From Absidia repens (Eukaryota; Mucoromycota; Mucoromycetes; Mucorales; Cunninghamellaceae): DNA of 64,000 nucleotides. The position numbers and the translations under genes are program-made. The stretch is taken from contig MCGE01000045.1 in NCBI GenBank assembly GCA_002105175.1, forward strand, positions 224,699 to 288,698. The letters run 5' to 3'. Positions 37,405 through 48,200 of the stretch are shown in pieces. Positions within the stretch are counted from its first letter, which is position 1; each line of letters starts with the position of its first letter. The notes beneath the pieces are model-generated. The model was not told where the DNA came from. It did not search any database and worked only from the letters and a program-made list of their open reading frames with translations.

Positions 37405-37761
37405 AACGTCTATGGAAGCTATCCTTGACCTCGTGGCAGGCGATGATTATTATTTTTATATATATTAATGCCAAATGGCGTGTTTATAAAAGTGTCAAGT
37501 AACATTTGATTCAATAAAGTGGTACTATCAGACATCCTAATATCATTTTACATTGGACACTTCATCTGAAAATTGGATTTATTGGATATGCAGTAATTTT
37601 TCTCTTCCCTTTTTTCTTTTCTTTTTGAAGTAGGACGCTTTTGTAAAAAAATAAAATAAAATAAAAAAGGCTCTATTTACTGAAGAGCAATCTATTTTTA
37701 ATACCATTTTTATATACACAAAGACAAGATATCATAGAATGACGTGTAGTTCGTCCCCAAC

Positions 37762-37773
37762 CTCATAAGGCGT
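37762..37773 (+). promoter_or_regulatory. orphan CTCATAAGGCGT block
   Basis: Context GTAGTTCGTCC...CTCATAAGGCGT...TAGATCTTC matches the upstream region of the secreted family, but no coding copy follows within 300 bp. Probably the remnant of a deleted member. Confidence 0.5.
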
Positions 37774-38359
37774 TCAGTAGATCTTCTACTTGGTTGTCTT
37801 TTGTCATAGTAATAAATAATAGTAATAGAAACGGGAAAAAAAGAAAGAGAGAGGCGAGAACTGTTTCGATAAAAGGTCTGATGGGAGGGCACTCATGTGA
37901 CATTTGACGAGATGAGGGGGAAAAAAAGTAGATTGTATCAACGGAGCGTCACACGAACTGATTTTTCCCTTGGAAGAAGGAGACAAGTCTAAACTGGTTT
38001 CACAATACCACCAGATTTTTCATTGGATATTAATTGGTTTATATAGTAGTCAAGCAACTAGTTTTTGTGTGTTGATTCTGGCATGTTTGTCATGATTCTC
38101 ATTTGGTTCCTGAGTTTTGTTTTGGCGCTGATTGTTAAACCCAGCATGTCATTTAAAAAAGTGGACAACGTACACAGCATAAAAACAAAAACTGGTGCAA
38201 CCTAAAATGGCGTGTGACAGTTAGTGGTAAATAGAGAAACAAAACGTCTTTCAGGATATGCTTGATTATTAAACATTATTCTCTATTCACAATGTGGATT
38301 GATTGCAAAGCAGACGTCAAAATTAAGAGAGCGACCTGACACCTAAGACGGGTTAGAGT

Positions 38360-38760
38360 CAGTGGCCAAAAATAAATAAAACAACATATTTTATTGAAGG
38401 AAATAAACAAAAATATACTGGGTTAGTCAATGCTAATCTAATGGGGCACAATGGGCGACTATAAAAAGAGACGTGTACAGTACAAAGGCAAACCAAAACA
38501 TATTGTATAGAACAGGGTAATGGTAAAAACAAAAGACGTATTTTATTCATATATAGATATACAACTATGGTAAGTAGCACTTAGCTAAGCTAATGATGGT
38601 TCTATAGCATCCGTTTCCAGGTGATCGCTAATCTAATGGAGGTCCTAAATTCTAGATCCAAAATGAAAGGGTTTCCCCACGATGTTTGTTCTGCGTTTTT
38701 TAAAATGCCCCTAATTCAAGTTCTGACACTAATCCTAGATCACCAGTACCCCAATGAGCC
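38360..38760 (-). repeat. dispersed-repeat fragment in spacer
   Basis: Reverse complement carries TGAATAAAATACGTC, CATTTTGGATCTAGAATTTAGG-like and GGGGAAACCC blocks. AAAATGCCCCTAATTCAAG shows it belongs to the same variant as 34,690-35,000. Confidence 0.55.
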
Positions 38761-39588
38761 TTGCCATCATATCATTCAGACTATCAAGAAGGAAAGAAAG
38801 GAAGAAAGAATGAAAGAATGAAAGGAAAGAAATGGAAAAAAATTGGGGAGCTAAAAAAAAAAAAAAAAAAAAAAAAATCATGGGTGCGGAGCCTTAATGG
38901 ACCTATTTTTACACCCAACAAGTGCAACTTGGCGAACTCACTTACTACATAGCTCTGGTGCTTTTTCAACTCACATACACACAAAAAGAATATCGAATCG
39001 ACGAGCACCGAGAACGGCGATTGGGTCGGAAAGGGCTGCCCACAATAATGTGACATGACGGCCGTCTCTGACCACATCCCATCAAATCCACATTTCAAAA
39101 AAAAAAAAAAAAAAAAAAAAACTCTGAACAACCAGTAAATCGATAGGTTTTCAAAAGCTTCAGCGGAGCGCCAGAGCATTTATTTAAGAAACATATTCTG
39201 TCAGTCGCCTAGATTATCAATGATTAATATTATCATTTTCCTCGGTAATACGAGGTGATCCTATTATTGATCGAAACTTCCATTCTTCGGTGGAAATGGA
39301 ATATTTGGCACCAATGGATTTTTATGAAATCTGAATATCATAACATATGAAAAATAAAAGATATTTGATATTTGGACAAAAAGATATTAATGTATATATT
39401 TCAGATGTTGCCATACATTAACTTCATAAAAAAAAAAAACCACGTCAATTAAAATTTTTCAAATTCAATTTTTATTAACGGCTATTTGTGGTCGATTCAT
39501 ATACTGCCTGTGCATCGATTGCTTGAATAAAAGATAAAGAGAGAAAGAGAGAAAGAGAGAAAGAGACGGAAGTATTTGTTGTAATTCT

Positions 39589-39894
39589 TCACTTGCACCA
39601 ATTGTCAGGGATTGGATCTAATATGTAATGCCCACAACGTTTTTCTAACGTTCTGATATTACCGTCATACCGCTTAATTTTAGCATAATCACAATTTCTA
39701 CAAAATGCATTACATTTGAAGCGTCGATTACAGGTAAAAACACCACCCATTTTACCGACAACGGTACGTTCGTATTCATCTATGCAACGGAAGCATCCTT
39801 CTTGTTCATCTCGAGCAATGAAAGTTGAAGTTGCTGAATGGGCAATCTCCAATTGAATAAAAAGGAAAATAGCAGCAAGGATTAGTTTAAGCAT
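39589..39894 (-). CDS. small secreted eight-cysteine protein
   Basis: 101 residues, single exon. Signal peptide MLKLILAAIFLFIQLEIAHS, then a mature peptide of about 80 residues. Eight cysteines: GCFRC, FTC, KCNAFCRNC, RCGHY and the terminal WCK. It is basic and compact, which suits a disulfide-stabilised extracellular peptide. It is unrelated by eye to the six-cysteine family. No other copy is seen in the window, and it lies outside the inverted-repeat arms. Function unknown. Confidence 0.75.
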   Translation of the reverse strand: MLKLILAAIFLFIQLEIAHSATSTFIARDEQEGCFRCIDEYERTVVGKMGGVFTCNRRFKCNAFCRNCDYAKIKRYDGNIRTLEKRCGHYILDPIPDNWCK

Positions 39895-40472
39895 CTTGTG
39901 AGGGCGTCGACTTCAAAGAGATTAAAAGTAAATTTATAAAAAAGTTCTTTTCTTGTTATTAAATGATTGTTTTCGAATTAGGATATGAAAAAAAAACACC
40001 TCTTTTATAGTTGTTATTTCTGTTTCTGTTGTAGCCGATCCTTACTTCCCTTTCAATGAGGTCAACCAAGACCAAGGACTTTGGTCCCTGGCGATAATGC
40101 ACATCCAATTTTTTTATGGCTGGAAAACTTTCACAGAAGAATATGGGAGAGATGTTATGTGCATGTCTGCTGTACATCCATACAGAGAAATACATCAAGG
40201 ATCTTCAAGCTATTCAAGCGTTTTTTTTGTTTTTTTTGTTTTTTTTTGTTTTGTTTTGTTTATTTTATTTTATTTTTTGCAAATTTTCATGTAGGGACAC
40301 AGCTCACTGAGGAATCAGGAGTCCCTCCCACCCAAATGCAGCAATTCACTATTGTACAGTACAATACAGTAATCACAATCCATTCCCGATCACCAATGGT
40401 CCCAAGTTCTAAGCACTATATAGTGCTCTTTTACATAGCGGACTTCCTTCTCCAGCTCCGGTTGAAGAGATC

Positions 40473-40536
<64 letters not shown>

Positions 40537-41559
40537 AATACAGTTGAGAACATCCATCATGGATTGACAATGTCCTGCTATTCAAGAGAAGGGTTTTGTT
40601 TGCTTTTAGACCCTGAATACGGATTTTTATTTTCATTTAGAGTGAGGATGTGATAATATTCAAAGAGTGTAAAGGAGTCCGCTGCATAAGTAAATAGTGC
40701 CTATCGTTTGATATTAAGATTTTTTCAATTAGTCCGTGGAATTTTTTTTAAATTGACTATTATTTACGAACGAACCTCAGTCGTAAGTGGAAACCCGTCC
40801 CCACCAGAAAGAAAAAAATAAAAATAAGAGATATCATATCTGCACCATCAGCCATAGCTGGTGATGGGCCATTTACACTGGCTAAAAAAAAACCTGAAGT
40901 CGTGGCAATTGTACCTGGAGTACATAATATATTTATTTAGTATAGTATTTCCCTGTAATATACTATATTGCACCATACAGAACTGTAATGTACAGTACAA
41001 CAGTGAACTGCATTATTTACAAATGTTCCAGTAGGGGTAACTTGGGTAGAAAAAAAAAAGGGGGATTGGGTGATCGATTGTAAGCACCTAATATTTGCAT
41101 GGGGACATATAAATCATACGATTGAATTTTCCTTTACATACATGTATATATAATATTCGATTATTTTTTTTACTTAATATGGAGCAAACCAGATACCATA
41201 TTCATTTGAATGCTCGAATATGAATATACGTAAGGAGATGTGAACATTCGATATAATGCAATTTTTTTCAATTTGCCTTATCTAGTCAGTTGGTTCTTTA
41301 TTTTTTTTTTATTTGAAAGGTAGGATAGAGAAAAATTTTAAAACCCTAATATGAAGTGCAGCATGGCGAAACTAGCATATTATACAATGCAAATCCCCTC
41401 GCCTTTTTTTTTTTTTTTAAAAAAATGGGGGAAGGTCATGGAGAGTTGCCATGTAACTCCCCCATTCCCTCAAGACAGGAAGCAAAACAATATTCATGCA
41501 ACTGGTATTGTGAAAGATTGACACCCATTTTCGCACTTCTTTAAAAGTTCAAAGAAGCA

Positions 41560-41591
<32 letters not shown>

Positions 41592-41754
41592 AGGCAGTGT
41601 GCCTGTATGTGAATGAGTGTGATCTGCAGTACCTAACAGCATCAATACAGGCCAGAAAACGTCATCCTTTTTGTAAATTTAGAGCGCGTCCATTTTGGAA
41701 GTGATTGTAATTAACAGCACAATGGGTTAACCATGTAGATCACTATTCTTGCGT
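39895..41754. other. spacer region with extreme homopolymers
   Basis: Includes (T)8G repeats at about 40,221-40,262, an A run of 59 at 40,476-40,534 and a (GA)n tract at 41,561-41,592. Frames crossing these are not credible genes. Confidence 0.55.
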
Positions 41755-42381
41755 TTAATCAATGAATTTCAGATGAATGACTTGAACATTCAATTGCATG
41801 TGGAAATTTCTCCCACAGACAAATGGAACACAATAATCATCACCGCTTGAATTTAAATACCGGTCGTTGAACCCTCTTTGATTGACAGATACATGCATGA
41901 CAAGTAGATCAATCATTGAAAAAGCGTGCAAAATATCATATGACCCATTTAAGCTTTTTTTTTTTTTTGTTTTTTGTTTTTTTTTATCATCAAGAGAGGG
42001 GCAGGAAGGCGTAGCGAAGATACTAACCTCCCAGTCCCCCCGCAATAAGGAATAAAAAAATCCTGCATATTTGTTTCATAGAGCAAAAAGGTAAGTCAAG
42101 GGGCTTTTTGTAGGTGTAGTTTCCTGGACTTTAGAAATAAAATCAAAAGCATATCAATATTTTTTTATTGTGGAATAAACATAACGATGGCTGGTAACAT
42201 AAGAGTATAAGAAGTTCTCTTACGTGTGGCAGACTATTTCTACAGTGGAAGGTTGTTGGCAATTCAACGGTGTGTGTGTAATAAATTATTCCATAGTTAA
42301 GGGAGGCGTTCAAAGTAATTGTGATAATTGTGTCATAAGAACAGACCCCTCCAATTTTCCCTTGCCGAACGGAAGTGGCTG
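41755..42381 (-). pseudogene. possible spliced cysteine-containing gene fragment
   Basis: Three minus-strand blocks join in frame: 42381-42224 (GGVCSYDTIITITLNASLNYG ending in TFHCRNSLPH; donor GTAAGA), 42062-42028 (DFFIPYCGGTG; acceptor ATGCAG) and 41953-41755 (ends CVPFVCGRNFHMQLNVQVIH). The 5' exon cannot be found: a good donor (GTAAGT near 42,428) is preceded by a stop in the needed frame, and the last acceptor follows A-rich sequence. It is either a decayed gene or a misread. Family unknown. Confidence 0.3.
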
Positions 42382-43412
42382 CTGTAAAAAAAAAAAAAAA
42401 AAAAAAAAAAACAGAGAAATTCAACTTACAATTATCTATTTACAATAGCGTGTACTGAACTAGTATAGTGTATATTATAGTATTGGATAATATTTCTTAT
42501 TGTATTTAATATCATAAATACAAAACATTTGGACATGACTTTTACGAAGTGAAGGCATAAAACACGTAAAGGGGTGAGAAGGGCAAAGAGGTGGTATGAC
42601 TTGCTAATCTAAATAGACGAAACGACAAATGTAAAAAAAAGGATCTACTGTTGAAGACAAACATACAGTATAGAAAGGATAATGGTGCTTAAGGTAAAAA
42701 AATAATTCTTTGGTATCTGACTTTAAGCAACCCTGAAGTAGAAAATCATGGAGACGGAGTGCGAATTGACATGGGTCGACATCCTACATGTCTTTCAGAC
42801 CACTTCAACACATTTCAAAAAAAGCAAGTCCTTGTTTTGGCAATTTGTATTTTTATTGGACACTATTTAAAGGTTGAGATAAGCTGTAGGTTTTTAAAGG
42901 AAGTGTTGTCCAACAAAACTATATATATGTAGCCCCTTGGTCCACTGACAATGATTTTTCAATCCCCGCTGCATGAATTAACCTTTGTTTGCTACAGCAT
43001 GTCCCCCTCCGCGTTCAAAAAATTACTTTAATTATATTGTGACATCGCCTCAATTTATTTATACCACTTCTCAATTTGAAGTAAGTAAATAGTCTAATGT
43101 AAGATACCAATTGTACAGGGGAGTTCACTAGTGGAAAAAAAAGTGGATTGGGTGGAGATGTTATATAAATGAAATAGGCGTGATGTATTTGCTGAATGGC
43201 GTCTTTAAATTTATGCTACATATTTTTGTCGTACATTTATGGCCTTATCTCGAAAATAGCAAATTCATCGAATATTGAGCAGTACCTCTTTTTATTAAAA
43301 GTAGTGTTATATTGAATAAATATTATAGTTGCTATTGGGCGAAATTTATTTTTTGGGGACACTAATAGACGGTAAGATGAAGAGGGAGTGTAATCATGTA
43401 GCTCGCCTCATC
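42382..43412. other. spacer, promoter-side duplication of copy 3
   Basis: 42,600-42,730 has minus-strand element scraps. From about 43,130 the sequence resembles the upstream region of copy 1 (AAAGTGGAT..., TTGAATGGCG-like, CTTATCTCGAAAATAG). No gene. Confidence 0.4.
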
Positions 43413-43424
43413 CTTATAAGGCGT
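43413..43424 (+). promoter_or_regulatory. CTTATAAGGCGT upstream block, copy 3
   Basis: 232 bp before the copy 3 start. TATACAACGG (43,575-43,584) replaces the TATAAAAAGG of the intact copies. Confidence 0.5.
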
Positions 43425-43655
43425 TTATAATCTACTTATATATACGTATGTATGATGAACTTCAATAAAGAGAGAATGTATTCACCTTTTTTTCTGGACG
43501 GGATACTTTTTGTCTTTTTGCCTTCAATAAACGAAGTATCCATACCTCCTTTTTTGGCAGGGCAGGATCACAAATATACAACGGACAGTAATGAGTTACC
43601 AATTCACATTTTTCTGTATACTTTTTTTTCATATTTTATCCTATTTCATATCACC

Positions 43656-44055
43656 ATGATAATTATACCTGGACTTTTGTTACTTGGATTGTCTTTCTGT
43701 CCATGCATCGCCCATGCTGCATTGGATGAATGCCTCGGGGAGCCGCGGATCGAGCTGGCCGTTTGTAATTATAAAAAAAGGCCAAGGGAGTATGCGACTA
43801 TGAATTTCAAGTCTTTCAAAACAATCAAAAGCCAGAGGTTGGACTTGAGCCTACTAGCTGTGATTCAGCACAAAAAAAAAAAAATGGCGACATCCTTGAG
43901 AGAGCGCCCGATGATAAATCTTTTCAGGTGATTTCGCCTTGCTCGGGGATGATTGATACTCTTAAGAAGAGTGCCAAATTCTCGTTTGGCCCATGCTCTA
44001 TATATATATATATATATATATAGGTCACATTTGCAGAAGCTCAACTACCACATAG
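43656..44055 (+). pseudogene. six-cysteine secreted protein, copy 3, broken
   Basis: Signal peptide (MIIIPGLLLLGLSFCPCIAHA) and LGEPRIELAVCN are intact. Then frameshifts scatter the conserved parts over frames: SCDSAQ, ERAPDDKSFQ, SPCSGMIDTL and the end HICRSSTTT. An A run of 12 (about 43,872) and a (TA)n run (about 44,001-44,022) sit exactly where the coding sequence is disrupted. The TATA box is also mutated. Confidence 0.8.
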
Positions 44056-44292
44056 ATAATCTATTGTAAATCATCCTTTTCTGTTTTTGTTTTATATATA
44101 CTGTCAAATATGTATGCGTGCGTTTTATGTATCAAGTATCATAACTGCGATACAAATAAAAAAAAAAGGTTCAATCAAGGCGCCTTATTTTTAACGCACC
44201 GCACACTATTTAAATTCATCGAGTATGATATTCAGCAATTGCCTCTAATTTTTAGAACAAGACTGGGGAGTTATCGTGTAGTTTGTTCCATC

Positions 44293-44304
44293 GTCATAAG
44301 GCGT
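44293..44304 (+). promoter_or_regulatory. GTCATAAGGCGT upstream block, copy 4
   Basis: 251 bp before the copy 4 ATG. The TATA position reads TGTAAAAGG (about 44,463). Confidence 0.5.
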
Positions 44305-44554
44305 GTTCATCGATCTACATATATTCATGGGAATCTTGACGAAAGAGATTGTGTTTTTCCCTCCCCCCTCCCCACAAAAAAAAGGAGACGTTTTTGTCTT
44401 TTTTGCTTTCAATAAACAAATTTAGCGATACCTCTTTATTTTATTTTATTTTTGGAACATCTGTAAAAGGACAGAATTGAATTGAGTTACCAGCTCACCT
44501 AATCCTGCTACCTTTTTTTTCTTATTTTTATTTTTTGCTTACCCTAATTGTATA

Positions 44555-44922
44555 ATGCGTATGCCAGAGCTTGTATTCCTTGGCTTGTTTCTCTGGACGA
44601 GTACCAGCATCGTTCATTCTCAATTTGCTGGCTGGTTGAGTGAGATAGTTGAACCTTGATCCAGACGTTTGTTTGCAAGGAGGCCAATGACAAATGTACC
44701 TACAGCTATCGTATCGTACAAAACGGGGAAAAACCAGAGTACAAGATTGGCCCCACCGACTGTAATTCGGCACAAAGCAATGGTCACACCTTTACAAGAG
44801 CGCTGGACGACAGCTCTTTGCAAGTCCAATCTCCTTGTTCCGCCATGTCTATTGATACCCTTAAAAAGTACAGTCAATACAAATATAACACTTGTATGCC
44901 GTTTGTCGGTCCCATTTGCTGA
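44555..44922 (+). pseudogene. six-cysteine secreted protein, copy 4, one frameshift
   Basis: Begins MRMPELVFLGLFLWTSTSIVHSQ, a good signal peptide, and stops at codon 35 after SEIVEP. By alignment with copy 1, one base is missing just after the stop (about 44,657-44,670). The downstream frame reads TFVCKEANDKCTYSYRIVQNG, then TDCNSAQSNGHTFTRALD, SPCSAMSIDTL and TCMPFVGPIC, with all six cysteines. Recent inactivation or a sequencing error. Confidence 0.8.
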
Positions 44923-45344
44923 AACCAAACCACCGCCACATGGTATGACTGTAGTAGGATGCAACTTTTAAGAAATAATTAACTATCCCCCCTTTTCCCA
45001 CAATCTCGTTGACTCTCAGCAATTCAAGCTCAACGCTCTCACACCTCTCCTGCCGCCACCTCCACAACCCTTTTTTTTTTTTTTTTGTCCCAATAACATT
45101 GTATTGTTATGTACTTGTTGCATCAAGACTCGCTTTTTAAATAAACGTCAAATTTACTCACTTTACCATATCTTTTTGCCTATTTGAGTGACCCCGCACT
45201 TTTGATATTTTGTTCAATACATTTATTTAAGAAATTACTCCATTTCAGATGGGTCCGAAATTTTTCAGACGGATTTTTAGTCAAGGTATTACCAAGTTGT
45301 ACCGCCAACGTCTATACTGGTCTGTCAGCCAATTTCTATACATT
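44923..45344. other. 3' flank of copy 4
   Basis: AATAAACGT near 45,140 and a T run at 45,070-45,086. No gene. Confidence 0.45.
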
Positions 45345-45415
45345 ACTGCAAAAAAAAAAAAAAAACAAAAAAAAACTAGAAGATGAGACGGTGAAGTTGG
45401 TCATTTAATTATATT

Positions 45416-45424
45416 CTTTTTATA
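45416..45424 (-). promoter_or_regulatory. orphan TATA box (mirror of gene 2 promoter)
   Basis: Minus-strand TATAAAAAG in the same context as the gene 2 promoter (ATTAAATGACCAAC follows), but no coding copy lies downstream. Confidence 0.6.
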
Positions 45425-46080
45425 TTTGAAAGCAAAAAATGCATTTCCTCTTGTTTTTTTTTACGAGAAAAAAGACGGGGTGGGGTCGCGTCCTAAGCAA
45501 AGAAGAAGATGGAGAAGAAGAAAAGCAGTGAATGGATTCTCCTTATTCCAGATCATCATGCATATAGGGCCAATAAGGACGATATCACATGCCTATGATA
45601 CTCTTTCCTTTTTGTTTTCGCTTATTGTACACATAAATATATAATAATACTAAAAGAATTCTCTTCTTACATAGCAGGTGTAAGACTGCAACAAAGTCCC
45701 AGTTTGGGAATTGTCCAACATCCAATGCATCCAGATTTGAAAACACAGTATGTATTAAAAAAAAAAAAAGAATACCAGATTATACCGCCTTCATTCGATC
45801 GCTTGCTATTTGGTCCCCTGTATTTTAATATATATATATTTAAATGTCTTATATGTACATTCAATAAAAGAAACTTTATGCTTTATTTAAAAAGAGTTGT
45901 CCTAATGCAACAAATACATAGAATACAATGCATTTGGGACAAAAAAAATTGTGTGCATACGTTTGTGGGTTTGTGGTGGGAAGGAGAGGTGAGTGTTCGG
46001 GTGGGGAGAGGTGGGGGAAGGTGGAAATGATGAATGTGATAACGAGAGAGCGAAATTGGATGGTTCCAGCCACAGTCGTT

Positions 46081-46488
46081 CTATGTGGTGGTAGTGGTAG
46101 TGGTCTTTGAGTTTCGGCAAATGGGACCGACAAATGGCATGCAAGTTTCATATCTGTACAGATTGTACTCAGAAAGGGTATCAATCGACATGTCTGAACA
46201 AGGCGATTGGGCGTGATATGATTTGTTGTCCAGTGCCCTTGTAAAGGTGTAGCCATTGCTTTGTGCCGAATTACAGTCAGTAGGAGGAATGTCGTACCTT
46301 GTGTTTGTACCGTTTTGTATTACATGGAATCGGTAGGTGCATTGACCCTTGTCCACTTTACAAACAAACAATGAGATCCTTGGTTCTCCTAACCTGGCCG
46401 TAGGGTCACTGAATTGCGCAAGAACAACACTGCTACTACTCATCCAAAGAAACAATCCAAGCAATGCAAGTCCTAACATCCGCATCAT
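46081..46488 (-). CDS. small secreted six-cysteine protein, copy 5 (right arm)
   Basis: 135 residues, single exon. Begins MMRMLGLALLGLFLWMSSSSVVLAQ. It is the mirror partner of copy 1 with about ten substitutions; all six cysteines, NGT and the core TDCNSAQSNGYTFTRALD are conserved. The tail is polythreonine (NSKTTTTTTT) where copy 1 has NSKTSATNTT. Preserved frame and cysteines in both arms suggest that at least one is under selection. Confidence 0.85.
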   Translation of the reverse strand: MMRMLGLALLGLFLWMSSSSVVLAQFSDPTARLGEPRISLFVCKVDKGQCTYRFHVIQNGTNTRYDIPPTDCNSAQSNGYTFTRALDNKSYHAQSPCSDMSIDTLSEYNLYRYETCMPFVGPICRNSKTTTTTTT

Positions 46489-46553
46489 GGGAATAATAGA
46501 AAAGGAATAAAAAATTGAAAAAGGTATAGATGAGGTGATAGCTCATTTCTGCC

Positions 46554-46562
46554 CTTTTTATA
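46554..46562 (-). promoter_or_regulatory. TATA box of secreted gene 5
   Basis: Minus-strand TATAAAAAG followed by GGCAGAAATGAGCTATCA, about 66-74 bp before the ATG. Confidence 0.7.
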
Positions 46563-47339
46563 TTTGTGCCAAAAGAAACCCAAAACAATAATAAGGAGAT
46601 GTGGCTAATTTATCTATTGGGATCAAAAAAAGACAAAAGAGAATCTCTTTTTTTTTGTGGTTGGGGTACAGGCCACTCTGAGAGAATGCATATTTTTTGT
46701 TTGTTCAAAATGATCATGCACATAAATGTAGATCGACGAGCGCCAAATGAGGAGGGGACTAACTACATGCCGATCGTATATGCTCCCTTTCATCCAGTAT
46801 ATATAAAAGTTACTAAGAAAAATTCCACTTCAATAACAACTAGTATGCCCTTTTGCAATAGAATCCTATATATATATATATATATATGCATATAGAAAAC
46901 GTTCAGTATCCGATAAAATCCTCACTACTTTCAGGATGAAGCCATATATAGATGGTCAAAATGACCCAAAGACCAAGAATGCCATTCAACGTCCCTTTCT
47001 TTCATATCGCATCCCGGGATAATCCACTTTTTATAGTCTTAAAAAACAAGTCAAAACAAGTTAAGCGTACTGTATGTAGATCTCCTATGCATGTTCATGC
47101 TCTTGCCCAGTGTGCCACTACCGACAGGCGGCATTTGAAAAAACATCATTGTCAGGACACCTCGGGGTAGCGTCAATGTGCATACTGTGTAGTTTCGTGG
47201 GGCGGGAAGACGGCAGCTGGTCAATTCACATTCCGATCATCGTGAATTTTTCTTCTTTTCTTTCTTTTTCTTTTTTTTTATCTTTTTTTTTTTATATTAG
47301 GACATCATCTTCATTGAAGGCACCATTATGGTTTAGCCA

Positions 47340-47650
47340 TCTTGGATTAGGGGCATTTTCAAAAATGCAAATCAAACATGCATGGGGAAACTCTTTCATT
47401 TTGGATGTGTGATGTCGGACCTCACCATTAGATAAACCATCATTTTTAAAATAGCGTTAGTGGGAACATTTATTCGGTATTGTAGTTTATACAAATATAT
47501 ATAATTGAATAATATATGTCTTGTCCTTATTATTACTAGTCTCTCTCATACAGTCCGATTATTTTATTTTATTTTAGAGCCCTTTTTACAATCGTCTCTT
47601 CGTCCCTTCCTCCACTCCACATTTAGAGTAGCTTTGATCATCTTAATTTT
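47340..47650 (+). repeat. variant dispersed-repeat fragment, right arm
   Basis: Contains GGGGCATTTTCAAAAATGC, CATGCATGGGGAAACTC and TTTCATTTTGGATGTG. Mirror of 34,690-35,000. Confidence 0.6.
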
Positions 47651-47679
47651 TATGCTAGTTTATATACTTTAATAATAAT

Positions 47680-47885
47680 AAACGCTCTGGCACTCCGCTG
47701 AAGCTTTCAGAAATCTTTCAATTTATTGGCTGTCAGAGTTTTTATTAAGGTGCGGGTTTGATGGGATAGGGATTAGAGTCTTCGTCATTTCGCACTCTGG
47801 TGGGCTAGCCCCTTGGGGCACCACCCGTCATGCTTAGCGCGTCGTCAATGGGGGGGGTTATGTGTGCTGAAAAAAAAAAAAAAAT
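47680..47885 (+). repeat. A-tailed SINE-like block, right arm
   Basis: Mirror of 34,440-34,660: GCTCTGGCACTCCGCTG ... GGGATAGGGATTAGAG ... GGGCTAGCCCCTTGGGG ... GTGTGCTG plus an A run. Confidence 0.35.
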
Positions 47886-48009
47886 AGGCAAAGGATTAGA
47901 TACGGTGATGTGAGTGGAGGAAAGGTAGGAAATTTCAAAGTCATAGATGGTTATCTTAGATAAGGATTTACACCATTATGCTCTTTTTAATATATTGCCA
48001 TACCGTCGC

Positions 48010-48200
48010 CTATACCATGGAAGACTGTACCTCGCGTGGCTACAAAGTCAACCACGGCTGTTTCAATGGCAAATGCTCCCTTGGAACGAGGACAACCGTG
48101 TGATCATGATGGTGTTTGTTCCCTCATATACGTTTGTATGCACGCGCCTATGAGCACTGGACACAACAAGCTATGTGTAAAACCAAAAGTGATCTAATAA
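48010..48200 (+). pseudogene. decayed cysteine-rich fragment, right arm
   Basis: Same two-frame structure as the left copy: HGCFNGKCSLG in one frame, then RGQPCDHDGVCS and YVCMHAP in the next. The frameshift position is shared with the left arm, so it predates the duplication. Confidence 0.5.

Larger units (their letters stand above)
37405..39588. other. spacer region with repeat fragments
   Basis: No gene supported. It holds an orphan promoter block (37,762), a minus-strand element fragment (38,360-38,760), a 23-nt A run near 38,855 and a diverged A-tailed block (39,000-39,190). Confidence 0.5.

Noticed and set aside
40081..40653. 190-codon plus-strand open frame
   Set aside because: It consists largely of polyphenylalanine and polylysine from T and A runs, with no motif.
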